Source: Pelagibacterales bacterium SAG-MED01
GTDB taxonomy: Bacteria > Pseudomonadota > Alphaproteobacteria > Pelagibacterales > Pelagibacteraceae
Assembly (NCBI GenBank): GCA_014654455.1
Contig: JACWCY010000005.1
Span: 39,460-103,459 of the forward strand
Reading direction: 5' to 3'
Length of the DNA stretch: 64,000 nucleotides
Position 1 is the first letter of the stretch; every line of letters begins with the position of its first letter. The notes beneath the pieces were generated by a model. That model was not told where the DNA came from and searched no databases. It worked only from the letters and a program-made list of their open reading frames with translations. Made by a program: the position numbers and the translations under genes. Shown piece after piece: positions 9,263 through 17,842 of the stretch.

Positions 9263-11416
9263 TTAAGCTATACCAAGATGTTGTTTTCTTTTTTCAACCC
9301 AAGTTCTAATCAAATTATCAAATATTAGACCAATAAACGCAACACAAATACCAAGTGTTAGTCCAATTCCTGCGCCATTTTTATCTGACAGTGCTTTTAG
9401 AATATATTGTCCTAAATCCTCAGTTCCAATAAACGCTCCAATAATAACCATAAATAATGCAAACACGATTGTTTGATTTAAACCTAGCATCATATGTGGA
9501 AATGCTAGAGGAAATTCTATTTTAGTTAATCTTTGAAATTTATTAACACCAGACATTGTTGCTGCATCATGTAAAGCAGTTGGAACACTTCTAAGTCCCT
9601 CAATCGTATATCTTGTTGCTGGTATTGTTGCATAAACAATAACAGCTATTAATACTGATGTATCAGTAATACCGAAAAGCATCATTACTGGAATTAAATA
9701 AACAAAAGATGGAAATGTTTGAAAAATATCACAAACACCCAACATAAAGCTTGTTGAATGTTTGTTTTGAAAACATAAAGTTCCAACAGTAAATCCAATT
9801 ATACAAGAAACTATTACACCAAACGTTGCCATATAAGTCGTGACCAAAGCTCTGTCCCACCAAGGACTTAGGGCTATAAATAATGTTAATCCACAAACAA
9901 CTAAAGCTGAACGAACTCCTCCAATTAAATATCCTGCTCCTACAACTAAAACTAAAGTGGCAACAGCTGGCATTCTTAAATATAAAGCTCTCATTGGTTG
10001 AAGGACTTCTACAATCAACCATGTATTAAAAGCTTTTATATAAACAAAAAAAGTATCAAAAATCCAATCTACTCCTTTGTTCCAAAAGTCAGCTGTTGAT
10101 ATTCCTTTATTATGTGGAACTTCAAATAAATAATTAAATCCCTGTTTAAAATAAAAAGACCCTAAATAAGCCAGTACAATTCCAATAAAAACTGCAATAC
10201 CAAAATATATTGCATTTTTGTTTCGCTCATAAAAAGTTAGATTACCAAAATAATCTACCTGCTTATTTGCCCATGCAAGAGACATTTTATCTAATAAAAT
10301 TGCAATTAAACTTATGCAAAGACCTGCTTCTAATGCTAATCCAATATTTAACTGATTTAAAGCTAACAATAAATTAAACCCTAAACCTTTTGCACCAATA
10401 AAGGCTGATATAACTGCCATTGAAAAACAAACCATAATTACTTGGTTTACCCCAATTAAAATATCTCTTCTTGCTGTTGGAATTAATACCTTAAACATTA
10501 ATTGCCAATTATTACATCCACTCATTCTCCCAGCTTCAATAACTTCTGGTGGCACAGCTCTTAAACCTAGAAGTGTCAATAATATCATTGGAGGAACAGC
10601 GACAATCATAGTTATGATTACGGCTGCATGATCACCAACTCCAAATAGAACAAGTGCTGGCACTAAGACAGCATATTGAGGCATTGTCTGCATAACCAAT
10701 AGTATTGGATATAAAGCCTTCTCTACACGTTTATTTTTAAATGCTGCAATCCCTAAGCCTAAACCAAAAACAAATGATAGTGGTGCAGCTACTAATATAA
10801 AAGAGAGTGTTTGCATTGAAGGTTTCCATTGACCAAATATAGAAATATAAACCATTACTAAACTTGCAAATAGAGCCAAACCTTTTCCATTTAATTGATA
10901 TGCCAATATAGCTGCTCCGGCTGCAACTATTGTCCAAGGAAGACCAGGCATTTTTGCCCAAGAATTAGAACCAACGAAATCCCAACTTGTAAATGCTACG
11001 ATAGTTTTAAGACCTCCTAATAAAATATCTCTAATTAATTCAATCAAAAAAGTCATGACTGAAGTTATTTCTCTTGTTATCTGAAGAACTAAAGGTCGAG
11101 TTTTATACGATTGAGTATCTTCATTCCAAAACTCTATGGGTATCCATTCATTCATTAAAAAAAATAATGAGTCGTTTATCCAAATAGGTAGCCACCCAAG
11201 TAATGGGGGCAATCTCCAAAAGACATCGAAAGGATAATATCTTACTTCTTTACCTAAAAAAATATAGAAACTTTGATTAGGATCTTTTACAAACTCTGCT
11301 TGACCACGTATAAATTTATATGTTTCTGGAACTTCGATTGCAAAACATAATCCAAAAAAAATAATTAACAAAAGCAACCATTGAAATGCTTTTGGATATT
11401 TTTTTATAAATTCCAT
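9263..11416 (-). CDS. tmoW: TMAO/betaine-type ABC transporter permease, fused double permease
   Basis: Inner-membrane permease of a quaternary-amine/TMAO ABC importer. At 717 aa it is about twice the size of a ProW-type permease and contains two BPD-transport domains in tandem, each with its own EAA-like cytoplasmic loop: EAGRMSGCNNW in the first half and DAATMSGVNKFQ in the second. One chain can therefore form the whole transmembrane channel. It starts 3 bases after the tmoV stop. The substrate is inferred from neighbouring tmm and tdm and from the binding protein tmoX. Glycine betaine or choline would be the main alternatives. Confidence 0.85.
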   Translation of the reverse strand: MEFIKKYPKAFQWLLLLIIFFGLCFAIEVPETYKFIRGQAEFVKDPNQSFYIFLGKEVRYYPFDVFWRLPPLLGWLPIWINDSLFFLMNEWIPIEFWNEDTQSYKTRPLVLQITREITSVMTFLIELIRDILLGGLKTIVAFTSWDFVGSNSWAKMPGLPWTIVAAGAAILAYQLNGKGLALFASLVMVYISIFGQWKPSMQTLSFILVAAPLSFVFGLGLGIAAFKNKRVEKALYPILLVMQTMPQYAVLVPALVLFGVGDHAAVIITMIVAVPPMILLTLLGLRAVPPEVIEAGRMSGCNNWQLMFKVLIPTARRDILIGVNQVIMVCFSMAVISAFIGAKGLGFNLLLALNQLNIGLALEAGLCISLIAILLDKMSLAWANKQVDYFGNLTFYERNKNAIYFGIAVFIGIVLAYLGSFYFKQGFNYLFEVPHNKGISTADFWNKGVDWIFDTFFVYIKAFNTWLIVEVLQPMRALYLRMPAVATLVLVVGAGYLIGGVRSALVVCGLTLFIALSPWWDRALVTTYMATFGVIVSCIIGFTVGTLCFQNKHSTSFMLGVCDIFQTFPSFVYLIPVMMLFGITDTSVLIAVIVYATIPATRYTIEGLRSVPTALHDAATMSGVNKFQRLTKIEFPLAFPHMMLGLNQTIVFALFMVIIGAFIGTEDLGQYILKALSDKNGAGIGLTLGICVAFIGLIFDNLIRTWVEKRKQHLGIA

Positions 11417-11419
11417 AAT

Positions 11420-12451
11420 TTAATTATTATTTTTTCTTCCCCCAAAAACTGTATTAATTATCTTTGTTGGATTAATAGAGCCAATAATTTTATTGTTACT
11501 ATCTATAACAGCTACTGATTTATCTTGAGAAAGTATTTTTTCAGCAACATTCTCTATAGTTTCATCTTTTGAAACTTTAAGTTCACTTAGATCTTTAGTC
11601 TCTGATTTATCCATTACATCCTTAATTAATAAAACTTTTTCTCTAGGTACTTCTTCAGTGAATTTTCTCACATACTCTGTTGCTGGGTTTAAAACAATAT
11701 TAGCTGGCGTATCTAATTGCTCAATAATACCGTCCTTCATAATTGCAATTCGGTCAGCAAGCTTTAAAGCTTCATCAAAATCGTGTGTTATAAACATAAT
11801 CGTTTTTTGTAGTTTTTCTTGAAGTCTTAAGAATTCATCTTGCATTTCTTTACGAATTAAAGGGTCTAAAGCAGAGAAAGGCTCATCTAGAAACCATATG
11901 TCTGGCTCAACGGCTAATGATCTTGCTATTCCTACTCTTTGTTGTTGTCCACCTGAAAGTTCTCTTGGAAAATAATTTTCTCTCCCCTCAAGACCAACTA
12001 ATTTTACCATGTCCATAGCCTTAGAAATACTGTCTTCAATTTCTATTCCTTTAATTTGAAGTGGAAAAGCAATATTTTCCACAACTGTTTTGTGAGGTAA
12101 TAAAGCAAAACTTTGGAAAACCATCCCCATTTTATTTCTTCTTAGATCAATCAGTTCTTTGTTCTTTAATTCTAATAAATCTTGACCTTCAATATAAATT
12201 TTTCCACCTGTAGCATCTGTTAATCTTGAAATACATCTAAGCAACGTAGATTTACCTGAGCCAGATAAACCCATCACAACCAACATTTCTCCTTTTGCAA
12301 CTTCAAATGAAGCGTTGTTCACACCTACGATGCATCCATTTTCTTGAAAAGTTTTAGCATCAACATTGCCATTAGAGTCTTGCAGCATTTTTTTGGCATT
12401 TGCTCCAAAAATTTTGAAAACATTTTCGCATTTAATTACTGAGTTAGACAT
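11420..12451 (-). CDS. tmoV: TMAO/betaine-type ABC transporter ATPase
   Basis: ATP-hydrolysing subunit (343 aa) of the same importer. It shows Walker A GLSGSGKST, the ABC signature LSGGQQQRVGIA, Walker B IWFLDEPFSALD and the H-loop FITHDFDEA. From about residue 275 it carries a C-terminal CBS-like region (VAVIDSNNKIIGSINP), as in OpuA/ProV ATPases, where CBS domains sense ionic strength or nucleotides. It has the long N-terminal extension typical of ProV/OpuAA. The ATG at 12451 is followed 3 bases after its stop by the permease start. The binding protein is not adjacent: three unrelated small genes lie between, so this pair may have its own promoter. Confidence 0.87.
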   Translation of the reverse strand: MSNSVIKCENVFKIFGANAKKMLQDSNGNVDAKTFQENGCIVGVNNASFEVAKGEMLVVMGLSGSGKSTLLRCISRLTDATGGKIYIEGQDLLELKNKELIDLRRNKMGMVFQSFALLPHKTVVENIAFPLQIKGIEIEDSISKAMDMVKLVGLEGRENYFPRELSGGQQQRVGIARSLAVEPDIWFLDEPFSALDPLIRKEMQDEFLRLQEKLQKTIMFITHDFDEALKLADRIAIMKDGIIEQLDTPANIVLNPATEYVRKFTEEVPREKVLLIKDVMDKSETKDLSELKVSKDETIENVAEKILSQDKSVAVIDSNNKIIGSINPTKIINTVFGGRKNNN

Positions 12452-12512
12452 AAATTATAATAACGTTATATGATATTAAGATAAAATTAAATCTATATAA
12501 TTATTTTCCTTC

Positions 12513-13064
12513 TTAAAAATTTTTAATAAAATATACTCTTGTATCAATTCCTGTACTCAAGAAACTCAATGCTTCACCACTAACGGTAATTGATTCATTA
12601 ACCCCAACATTTTTTCCGCTAACTGTAAAACCTGCAAAACACTTGTTTTTTTCAGTGTTCCACTCAACAAATGTATCACTAATTTTATTACCATTAATTG
12701 TATAAATTTCATGTGCTCTAAAATTTAAAAAGTTTGCCCCCATTATTGCTCTTTGGGGAATAAGTTTTGTAGCTTTACAAACTTGTTCATATATCTCATC
12801 CGTTAATCTATAATGATCTGTGCCATCAAAAGTTACTAGTATTCCTGAAGGAAGTTTTGATATTAGTTGACTTAATTTCTTTTCTTGAGCTTTTCTTTCT
12901 TCCTCTAATTTCATTTTTTTAACCAATTCATCACCTTCTCCAAACATAATATTTAAAACAAAAAAAGATGAAATTATAATTAAGATAAGAACAATCAAAC
13001 CACCAGTTTGTTTTACAAACTCTGGTAATTCTTTAATTTTATTCAAATAATTTTCCTTCAACAT
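12513..13064 (-). CDS. Unknown single-pass membrane protein
   Basis: I do not recognise this 183 aa protein. One hydrophobic segment at about residues 22-40 (GGLIVLILIIISSFFVLNI) is followed by a charged, probably coiled-coil stretch (KKMKLEEERKAQEKKL), then a soluble domain with two cysteines (CKAT and KCFAGF) and a repeated VSG motif. It is probably anchored in the inner membrane with the domain in the periplasm. I chose the ATG at 13064, which shares its A with the stop of the MORN gene (TAATG) and has AAGAG just upstream. An ATG 27 bases further upstream would overlap the MORN gene. It sits between the tmoV ATPase and tmoX. Confidence 0.6.
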   Translation of the reverse strand: MLKENYLNKIKELPEFVKQTGGLIVLILIIISSFFVLNIMFGEGDELVKKMKLEEERKAQEKKLSQLISKLPSGILVTFDGTDHYRLTDEIYEQVCKATKLIPQRAIMGANFLNFRAHEIYTINGNKISDTFVEWNTEKNKCFAGFTVSGKNVGVNESITVSGEALSFLSTGIDTRVYFIKNF

Positions 13065-13441
13065 TACTCTTGCAACTTTCCATTTTTCCAAGTCCCAGTT
13101 TTTTGTGATCCATCAGAAGAAGTAAAAGTTCCTGATCCATTCATAAAACCTTTGGCCCATTCTCCATCATATGTTGATCCGTCGGGAAAAGTTAAAATAC
13201 CTTTGCCGCTCCATTCACTGTTATTGAATTCACCTTTGTAAATATATCCATTAGGCCAAGTTTCTATACCTTGACCGTTTTTTTTAGTTCCTACCCACTC
13301 ACCTTCATAAGTAGTTTTATCTGTATAAACCCATTTACCATAACCATTTTCACAATTACCTTCTTTACATCCAGTGCTACGCGCTAAAGCAGCAGAAACA
13401 AATAATAAACTTACAATTAAACTAATAAAAAATTTTTTCAT
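13064..13441 (-). CDS. Secreted MORN-repeat protein
   Basis: A 125 aa protein with an N-terminal signal peptide (FFISLIVSLLFVSAALA, likely cut after ALA at about residue 20) and three to four MORN repeats. The repeat cores are visible as YEGEWVGTKKNGQG, YKGEFNNSEWSGKG and YDGEWAKGFMNGSG, with a last partial copy KTGTWKNGK. MORN repeats form an elongated beta structure that often lies near membranes. Its specific role is unknown. The stop overlaps the start of the downstream membrane protein by one base, suggesting that the two work together. Two cysteines near the mature N-terminus (GCKEGNC) could form a disulfide. Confidence 0.7.
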   Translation of the reverse strand: MKKFFISLIVSLLFVSAALARSTGCKEGNCENGYGKWVYTDKTTYEGEWVGTKKNGQGIETWPNGYIYKGEFNNSEWSGKGILTFPDGSTYDGEWAKGFMNGSGTFTSSDGSQKTGTWKNGKLQE

Positions 13442-13475
13442 ATTTATATCTTACACAAATTGATCAAAAAAAAAA

Positions 13476-13934
13476 TCAGACATTTTCCTTCTTGTTACAA
13501 GAGTAAAAAGTAATATCTTTTTCAGAATTTTCGCTTTTTATATTTTTTGTTATTTCATGAACTAATTCCCCTGTTTTTCTATCAATTATACCTGACTCTG
13601 AATAACTGGAGTTATTATCAATTGCTTTGAATAAAACTATATCTTTATTAACAACTTTAACACTTAGTTTTATAGATTTTGACAGAAATGATGATAAACC
13701 ATTTATATTAAGTGTTTCGGGTTGTTGTGATTTGATTTCAAATTTATTCAAATATTTTTTATCAAGATCTTTGGCTAAAAAAACCTGATAGTTATACTTG
13801 GAATTCTTTATTATTTTTTTTTCTAATTCACATTTAAAAGTAAGATTTATATTTTCTAGTATATTAATATTTTTTGCTAATGTCTGATTAAAGAATAATA
13901 AACTTATTAATAGACCTAAATAATATTTAAGCAT
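13476..13934 (-). CDS. Unknown secreted protein
   Basis: A 152 aa protein that I do not recognise. Residues 1-20 form a clear signal peptide (YYLGLLISLLFFNQTLA), and the mature part is lysine- and asparagine-rich with a cysteine near each end (FKCELEK and YSCNKK), which could pair in the periplasm. It begins downstream of the strong hairpin that follows tmoX, so most transcripts from the tmoX promoter should not reach it. It is one of three unknown envelope genes between tmoX and tmoV. Confidence 0.5.
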   Translation of the reverse strand: MLKYYLGLLISLLFFNQTLAKNINILENINLTFKCELEKKIIKNSKYNYQVFLAKDLDKKYLNKFEIKSQQPETLNINGLSSFLSKSIKLSVKVVNKDIVLFKAIDNNSSYSESGIIDRKTGELVHEITKNIKSENSEKDITFYSCNKKENV

Positions 13935-13951
13935 GAAATCTTAATTAAAAA

Positions 13952-13982
13952 AAATCTCCCCCAACTTTGTTGGGGGAGATTT
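13952..13982 (-). terminator. Rho-independent terminator after tmoX
   Basis: Perfect 14-bp inverted repeat (AAATCTCCCCCAAC, loop of three, GTTGGGGGAGATTT), GC-rich in its core, with a T tract of eight on the minus strand. It lies 22 bases after the tmoX stop, so it should end most tmoX transcripts before the envelope genes and tmoV-tmoW. Confidence 0.92.
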
Positions 13983-14004
13983 ATAAATTTAATTTTTATT
14001 TACC

Positions 14005-14973
14005 TTATTTAATAAATGGTTTCCAAACTGACTCATTATCAGCTAACCACTTTTTGGCAGCATCTTCATGAGTCATTTTATCAACATCAACTAAAGCAGC
14101 CATTGCTCCAATATGACTTGTAGTAAATGACATTTTTTTGAAAGCTGCAGCTGCACCTGGATGAGTTTTTGGAAAATCCTCATGCACTGCTTTTTTCAAA
14201 TAACCATCTGGAGAACCACATTTTCCATCTCCACCATCTTCTGGTCTGCAACCTGCTGTGTAAGGAGGAAAGTCAATAAATGTAAAACCAGCACCATCAG
14301 TAAAGTTTGGTGTCCAGTTAAATATAATAGTTCCTCTTCCTTCTTTTTCAGCTGCTACTAATTCAGCCCAAAGTGCATCCGCACTTCCAGCGAACTTAAC
14401 CATCCAAAGATCACCTAATCCTAAAGCATCTACTCTTTGAGGAATTAGATCACCATGCCAAGTTTGTGGACCTTCTAACATACGTCCTTTTCCGCCTGAG
14501 TCAGGTGTTACAAAGTTTTTAGCACAGTCTGGGTTTTTTAAAGCTGTCCAGTCTGGTAGACCTGGGCATAATCCTTTATCAACAACCCAATTAGGATAAC
14601 CCATATCCTCAAGTGTTCTTGCCTCGTGATCACCCCAATCTAACAATCCACCTTTATCCAAAGCAGTTGTGAATGATTTACCGAATGCAGACTCCCATAC
14701 CTCGTGAGAAATAGTTACGTCTCCAATTCTAATTGACTCATAAACAGCTTGTGAGTCAGCATTGACATAACTCACGTTGTTTCCCATACTTTCAAAAATT
14801 CCACCAATAACGTAAGCCATTACAATTTGGCTCGACCAGTTGTGTGTTGGAATTACTATAGGGGCGCTGCTATCGCCTGATTTCTTAGCAGTTTTATCTC
14901 CTCCACCCATGAAGAAAACAAGACCCGCAATAACAACTATTGCACCGATTAATAACGGTAATTTGTTTTTCAT
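14005..14973 (-). CDS. tmoX: TMAO/betaine-type ABC transporter substrate-binding protein
   Basis: OpuAC/ProX-type periplasmic binding protein (322 aa). The N-terminus is a membrane signal/anchor (LPLLIGAIVVIAGLVFFMGGG) rather than a lipobox. The mature part has the family start (IVIPTHNWSSQIVMAYVIG) and several tryptophans and tyrosines (HEVWES, GPQTWHGD, FNWTPNF) of the kind that build the aromatic cage around quaternary or N-oxide amines. A GGAGG ribosome-binding site lies 5 bases before the ATG. It has its own promoter and terminator, consistent with very high expression of binding proteins in SAR11. TMAO is inferred from tdm being divergently adjacent. Betaine or choline remain possible. 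Confidence 0.85.
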   Translation of the reverse strand: MKNKLPLLIGAIVVIAGLVFFMGGGDKTAKKSGDSSAPIVIPTHNWSSQIVMAYVIGGIFESMGNNVSYVNADSQAVYESIRIGDVTISHEVWESAFGKSFTTALDKGGLLDWGDHEARTLEDMGYPNWVVDKGLCPGLPDWTALKNPDCAKNFVTPDSGGKGRMLEGPQTWHGDLIPQRVDALGLGDLWMVKFAGSADALWAELVAAEKEGRGTIIFNWTPNFTDGAGFTFIDFPPYTAGCRPEDGGDGKCGSPDGYLKKAVHEDFPKTHPGAAAAFKKMSFTTSHIGAMAALVDVDKMTHEDAAKKWLADNESVWKPFIK

Positions 14974-15003
14974 TTTTCCTCCTAGTACTAGTTTAATGCT
15001 TAT

Positions 15004-15032
15004 AGTATGTGCTTTACTTATAGGATAGTCAA
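15004..15032 (-). promoter_or_regulatory. Putative sigma-70 promoter of tmoX
   Basis: On the minus strand TTGACT (15032-15027) is followed, after 17 bases, by CATACT (15009-15004), a fair match to the -35/-10 consensus. It lies upstream of the tmoX GGAGG site and within the 99 bp tmoX/tdm divergent spacer, so a regulator binding here could control both genes. Confidence 0.5.
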
Positions 15033-15072
15033 CACATAGATATTTATATATTATAAAAACAAAATTTAAAAA

Positions 15073-17412
15073 ATGGCCCTAACTACTTTAGATATTAAAG
15101 AGCCTGGATTAAACGTACTACCACCTGGAGTTGAAAGATACATTGTTGAAGGTGGAGGTTTAACAGGAATTCAAATTTTACCAGATGACGAAATAGAAAT
15201 AATTAATGATGAAGGTAATCAAATTTGTGAAATTTCAGTATTTAATAAAGATGGTAAATCTGAACTTGATATTTTAGGTTTAAAAGAAATCAAAGATAAT
15301 TCAGAGATAAAAAAAATTCTTTTTAAAAAGGATGAAACATCTTTACAAGCTTTGCTTCAATTAAAAAAACGAAATCTAAATATAGAAAAATCAAAATCAT
15401 CTCTGGTTTTTGATAAAGAAACAAAAGCTGGTGAGAGTATTAAACTAAAATCAAAAGATAAATGTTATTGCATTATTGCTGCCCCAGGGAAAAAAATGTT
15501 AATTCAGGAACAAAATCCATCAACTGATCTTACAATAGTAGTTAAAAGATCAGTAATAAAAAAAGACAAAGAATTTTCTATAATTCCTGATCCTGTTTAT
15601 GATCCTTCTAATGAAATTAATATTAATAGAACAACTGCAAATTCTTACCAAGTAAAAGAAGGTGATTATATTCAAGTAATTACTCCTACAGGACGACAGT
15701 GTTCTGATTTTGTAGCTTATGATACTTCTAAATTAGACAAAGGAAAAGAAAATGGATTGGATTGGCAAACGACAAGAACTTTTATGGGACATACTTTTCC
15801 TGGACCAGGATTATTTTCAAAATTTTATGATGTAGATCACGAACCACTTGTTGAGGTTGTTAGAGATACGGTAGGTATTCATGATACATTTAATCTGGCT
15901 TGTACTTCTAAATATTATGAAGATGCGGGATATTTTGGTCATAAAAATTGTTCTGATAATTTAAATGAAGTAATGGAAAAATATGGTGTCCAAAAAAAAA
16001 AAGGTTGGCATGCTATAAACTTATTTTTTAATACTTCTGCTGGGGGCCAAAATTCAGTGTTATCTGATGAGTCTTTTGCAAGACCTGGCGATTATGTAAT
16101 TTTTAGAGCATTAAAAGATTTAACATGTGGTACAACCGCTTGTCCAAGCGATATTGATAGCTGTAATGGATGGAATCCAACAGATATATTTGTTAGAACT
16201 TATGACAAAAAAAAAGAATTTACTAAATCTTTTGCTTTTAGAATGAAAACAGACTCAGAAAAAAAACTTACAAGAAATACCGGCTTCTATGAAAGAACTT
16301 CAAAGTTAACAAGAAATTTTGTTGATGCTCGAGGATTTTGGTTGCCTAATGATTACACAAAACATGGTGTTGTTAATGAATATACCGCTTGTAGAGAAAA
16401 AGCTGTTGTTATCGATTTATCTTCATTGAGAAAATTTGAAATTTTAGGACCAGATGCTGAAGAGTTAATGAACTATACTTTAACAAGAAACATTAAAAAA
16501 CTTTCTGTTGGACAAATTGTTTATTCAGCGATGTGTTATGAAAACGGCACTATGTTTGATGATGGAACCTTATTAAAATTAAGTGAAACAGGATTTAGAT
16601 GGGTTTGTGGAGATGAGTATGCTGGAGAATGGCTAAAGGAGCAAGCTAAGAAAAAAAATCTTAAAGTTGTAATTAAAAATTCAACAGATCAAATTAATAA
16701 TCTTTCTGTACAAGGGCCAAATAGTAGAAAAATTTTAGAAAAAATAATCTTTACTCCACCAACCCAACCAACAATTTCTGAATTACAATGGTTTAGATTT
16801 ACTATTTGTAGATTAGAGGAATTAAATGGAATTCCCTTAATTGTATCAAGGACGGGTTATACAGGTGAACTTGGTTATGAAGTTTGGTGTCATCCTGATC
16901 ATGCATCTCAAGTTTGGGATAAAATAATGGAAGCAGGGAAAAATGAAGATTTAATACCAGCAGGATTTGGTGCTTTAGATTTATTAAGAATAGAAGCTGG
17001 GTTAGTTTTATTTGGTAATGAGTTTGATGGACAACAAGACCCATTTGAAGCTGGTATAGGTTTTGCTGTTCCACTTAAAACAAAAACTGATAATTTTATT
17101 GGAAAAGAAAATTTAATTAAAAGAAAAGAAAATCCACAAAAAAAATTAGTTGGTCTTGAATTGATTGGTAAAGAAAAAGCTAATCATGGAGATTGCGTTC
17201 ACATCGGTAGAGCTCAGGTTGGCATCATAACTAGTGCATGCTTGTCCCCTTCTTTAGGAAAAAATATAGCTTTATGTAGAATTGATATTGGGCATTCAGA
17301 AATAGGTACTGATGTTGAAATTGGAAAAATTGATGGGCATCAAAAAAGAATTCCAGCCAAAATAGTTGGTTTTCCTCACTACGATCCACAAAAAACTCGT
17401 GTTAGATCATAA
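15073..17412 (+). CDS. tdm: Trimethylamine N-oxide demethylase (DUF1989 + GcvT fusion)
   Basis: Cleaves TMAO to dimethylamine and formaldehyde, which the folate domain can capture. The 779 aa protein has a DUF1989 domain (about residues 185-380) with conserved cysteines Cys277, Cys293 and Cys357, the kind that bind the catalytic zinc, and a GcvT-like tetrahydrofolate domain from about residue 405 to the end. This domain pair defines Tdm and separates it from DMSP demethylase DmdA, which has only the GcvT part. The gene is divergent from tmoX, with tmm 6 kb away. No strong ribosome-binding site precedes the ATG. An A11 run in the coding sequence keeps frame. Confidence 0.92.
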   Translation: MALTTLDIKEPGLNVLPPGVERYIVEGGGLTGIQILPDDEIEIINDEGNQICEISVFNKDGKSELDILGLKEIKDNSEIKKILFKKDETSLQALLQLKKRNLNIEKSKSSLVFDKETKAGESIKLKSKDKCYCIIAAPGKKMLIQEQNPSTDLTIVVKRSVIKKDKEFSIIPDPVYDPSNEININRTTANSYQVKEGDYIQVITPTGRQCSDFVAYDTSKLDKGKENGLDWQTTRTFMGHTFPGPGLFSKFYDVDHEPLVEVVRDTVGIHDTFNLACTSKYYEDAGYFGHKNCSDNLNEVMEKYGVQKKKGWHAINLFFNTSAGGQNSVLSDESFARPGDYVIFRALKDLTCGTTACPSDIDSCNGWNPTDIFVRTYDKKKEFTKSFAFRMKTDSEKKLTRNTGFYERTSKLTRNFVDARGFWLPNDYTKHGVVNEYTACREKAVVIDLSSLRKFEILGPDAEELMNYTLTRNIKKLSVGQIVYSAMCYENGTMFDDGTLLKLSETGFRWVCGDEYAGEWLKEQAKKKNLKVVIKNSTDQINNLSVQGPNSRKILEKIIFTPPTQPTISELQWFRFTICRLEELNGIPLIVSRTGYTGELGYEVWCHPDHASQVWDKIMEAGKNEDLIPAGFGALDLLRIEAGLVLFGNEFDGQQDPFEAGIGFAVPLKTKTDNFIGKENLIKRKENPQKKLVGLELIGKEKANHGDCVHIGRAQVGIITSACLSPSLGKNIALCRIDIGHSEIGTDVEIGKIDGHQKRIPAKIVGFPHYDPQKTRVRS

Positions 17413-17762
17413 TGGCTAAAACCACAAAAGATTTGTTAGAGTTTTGGGAAGATCAGATGAAGCTTTCTCACATGTCGAGTAATTATTTTTTTAGAAAATC
17501 ACCTTCTCATTATCACATGATGCTTTTAGTGATGCATGCATTTAAGTATGAGGAAAATTTAACTGTAGAGGAGCTAAAAACTAAACTATTTAAAACTTCA
17601 AGACCAAAATCAGCTTTGATGATTAATGAAGCTTGTGAAAAAGGGTTCTTTTTTCTCGAAAAAACATCAGGTGACCAGAGAAAAAAGCATATAAAACCAA
17701 GTCAGTCTTTTATTACAGAATTCAATCAATATCTTGAAACACTTAAAAATCTAAGTTTTTAA
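17412..17762 (+). CDS. Small winged-helix-like (MarR-type) protein
   Basis: A 116 aa protein whose ATG shares one base with the tdm stop. The middle (LTVEELKTKLFKTSRPKSALMINEACEKGFF, in parts) reads like a winged-helix DNA-binding unit: a helix, a recognition helix and a basic wing (FLEKTSGDQRKKHIKPS). This resembles MarR-type regulators, though it is shorter than most at about 140 aa. By position it could regulate the TMAO genes, perhaps through the tmoX/tdm spacer. I see no clear ligand pocket and the family call is tentative. Confidence 0.55.
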   Translation: MAKTTKDLLEFWEDQMKLSHMSSNYFFRKSPSHYHMMLLVMHAFKYEENLTVEELKTKLFKTSRPKSALMINEACEKGFFFLEKTSGDQRKKHIKPSQSFITEFNQYLETLKNLSF

Positions 17763-17842
17763 GTTATATAATTTTTTACTTATAATTTTTATATATATAA
17801 AAAATTATATATTTAAGTTGCACGAAAAATAAAGTTAATAAT

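Noticed and set aside
9729..10961. Antisense or alternative-frame reading frames inside the tmoW gene.
   Set aside because: They lie in another frame of a strong coding region, have no ribosome-binding site and no recognisable domain.
16802..17074. A 90 aa open frame on the minus strand within tdm.
   Set aside because: It lies opposite the conserved GcvT-like domain, and its composition is that of a frame shadow (rich in leucine, glutamine and histidine).
15073..17412. Reading this gene as DMSP demethylase (dmdA) because of its GcvT-like C-terminal half.
   Set aside because: DmdA is about half the size and lacks the DUF1989 domain with its three cysteines. The fusion and the neighbouring tmm and transporter genes fit TMAO demethylase.
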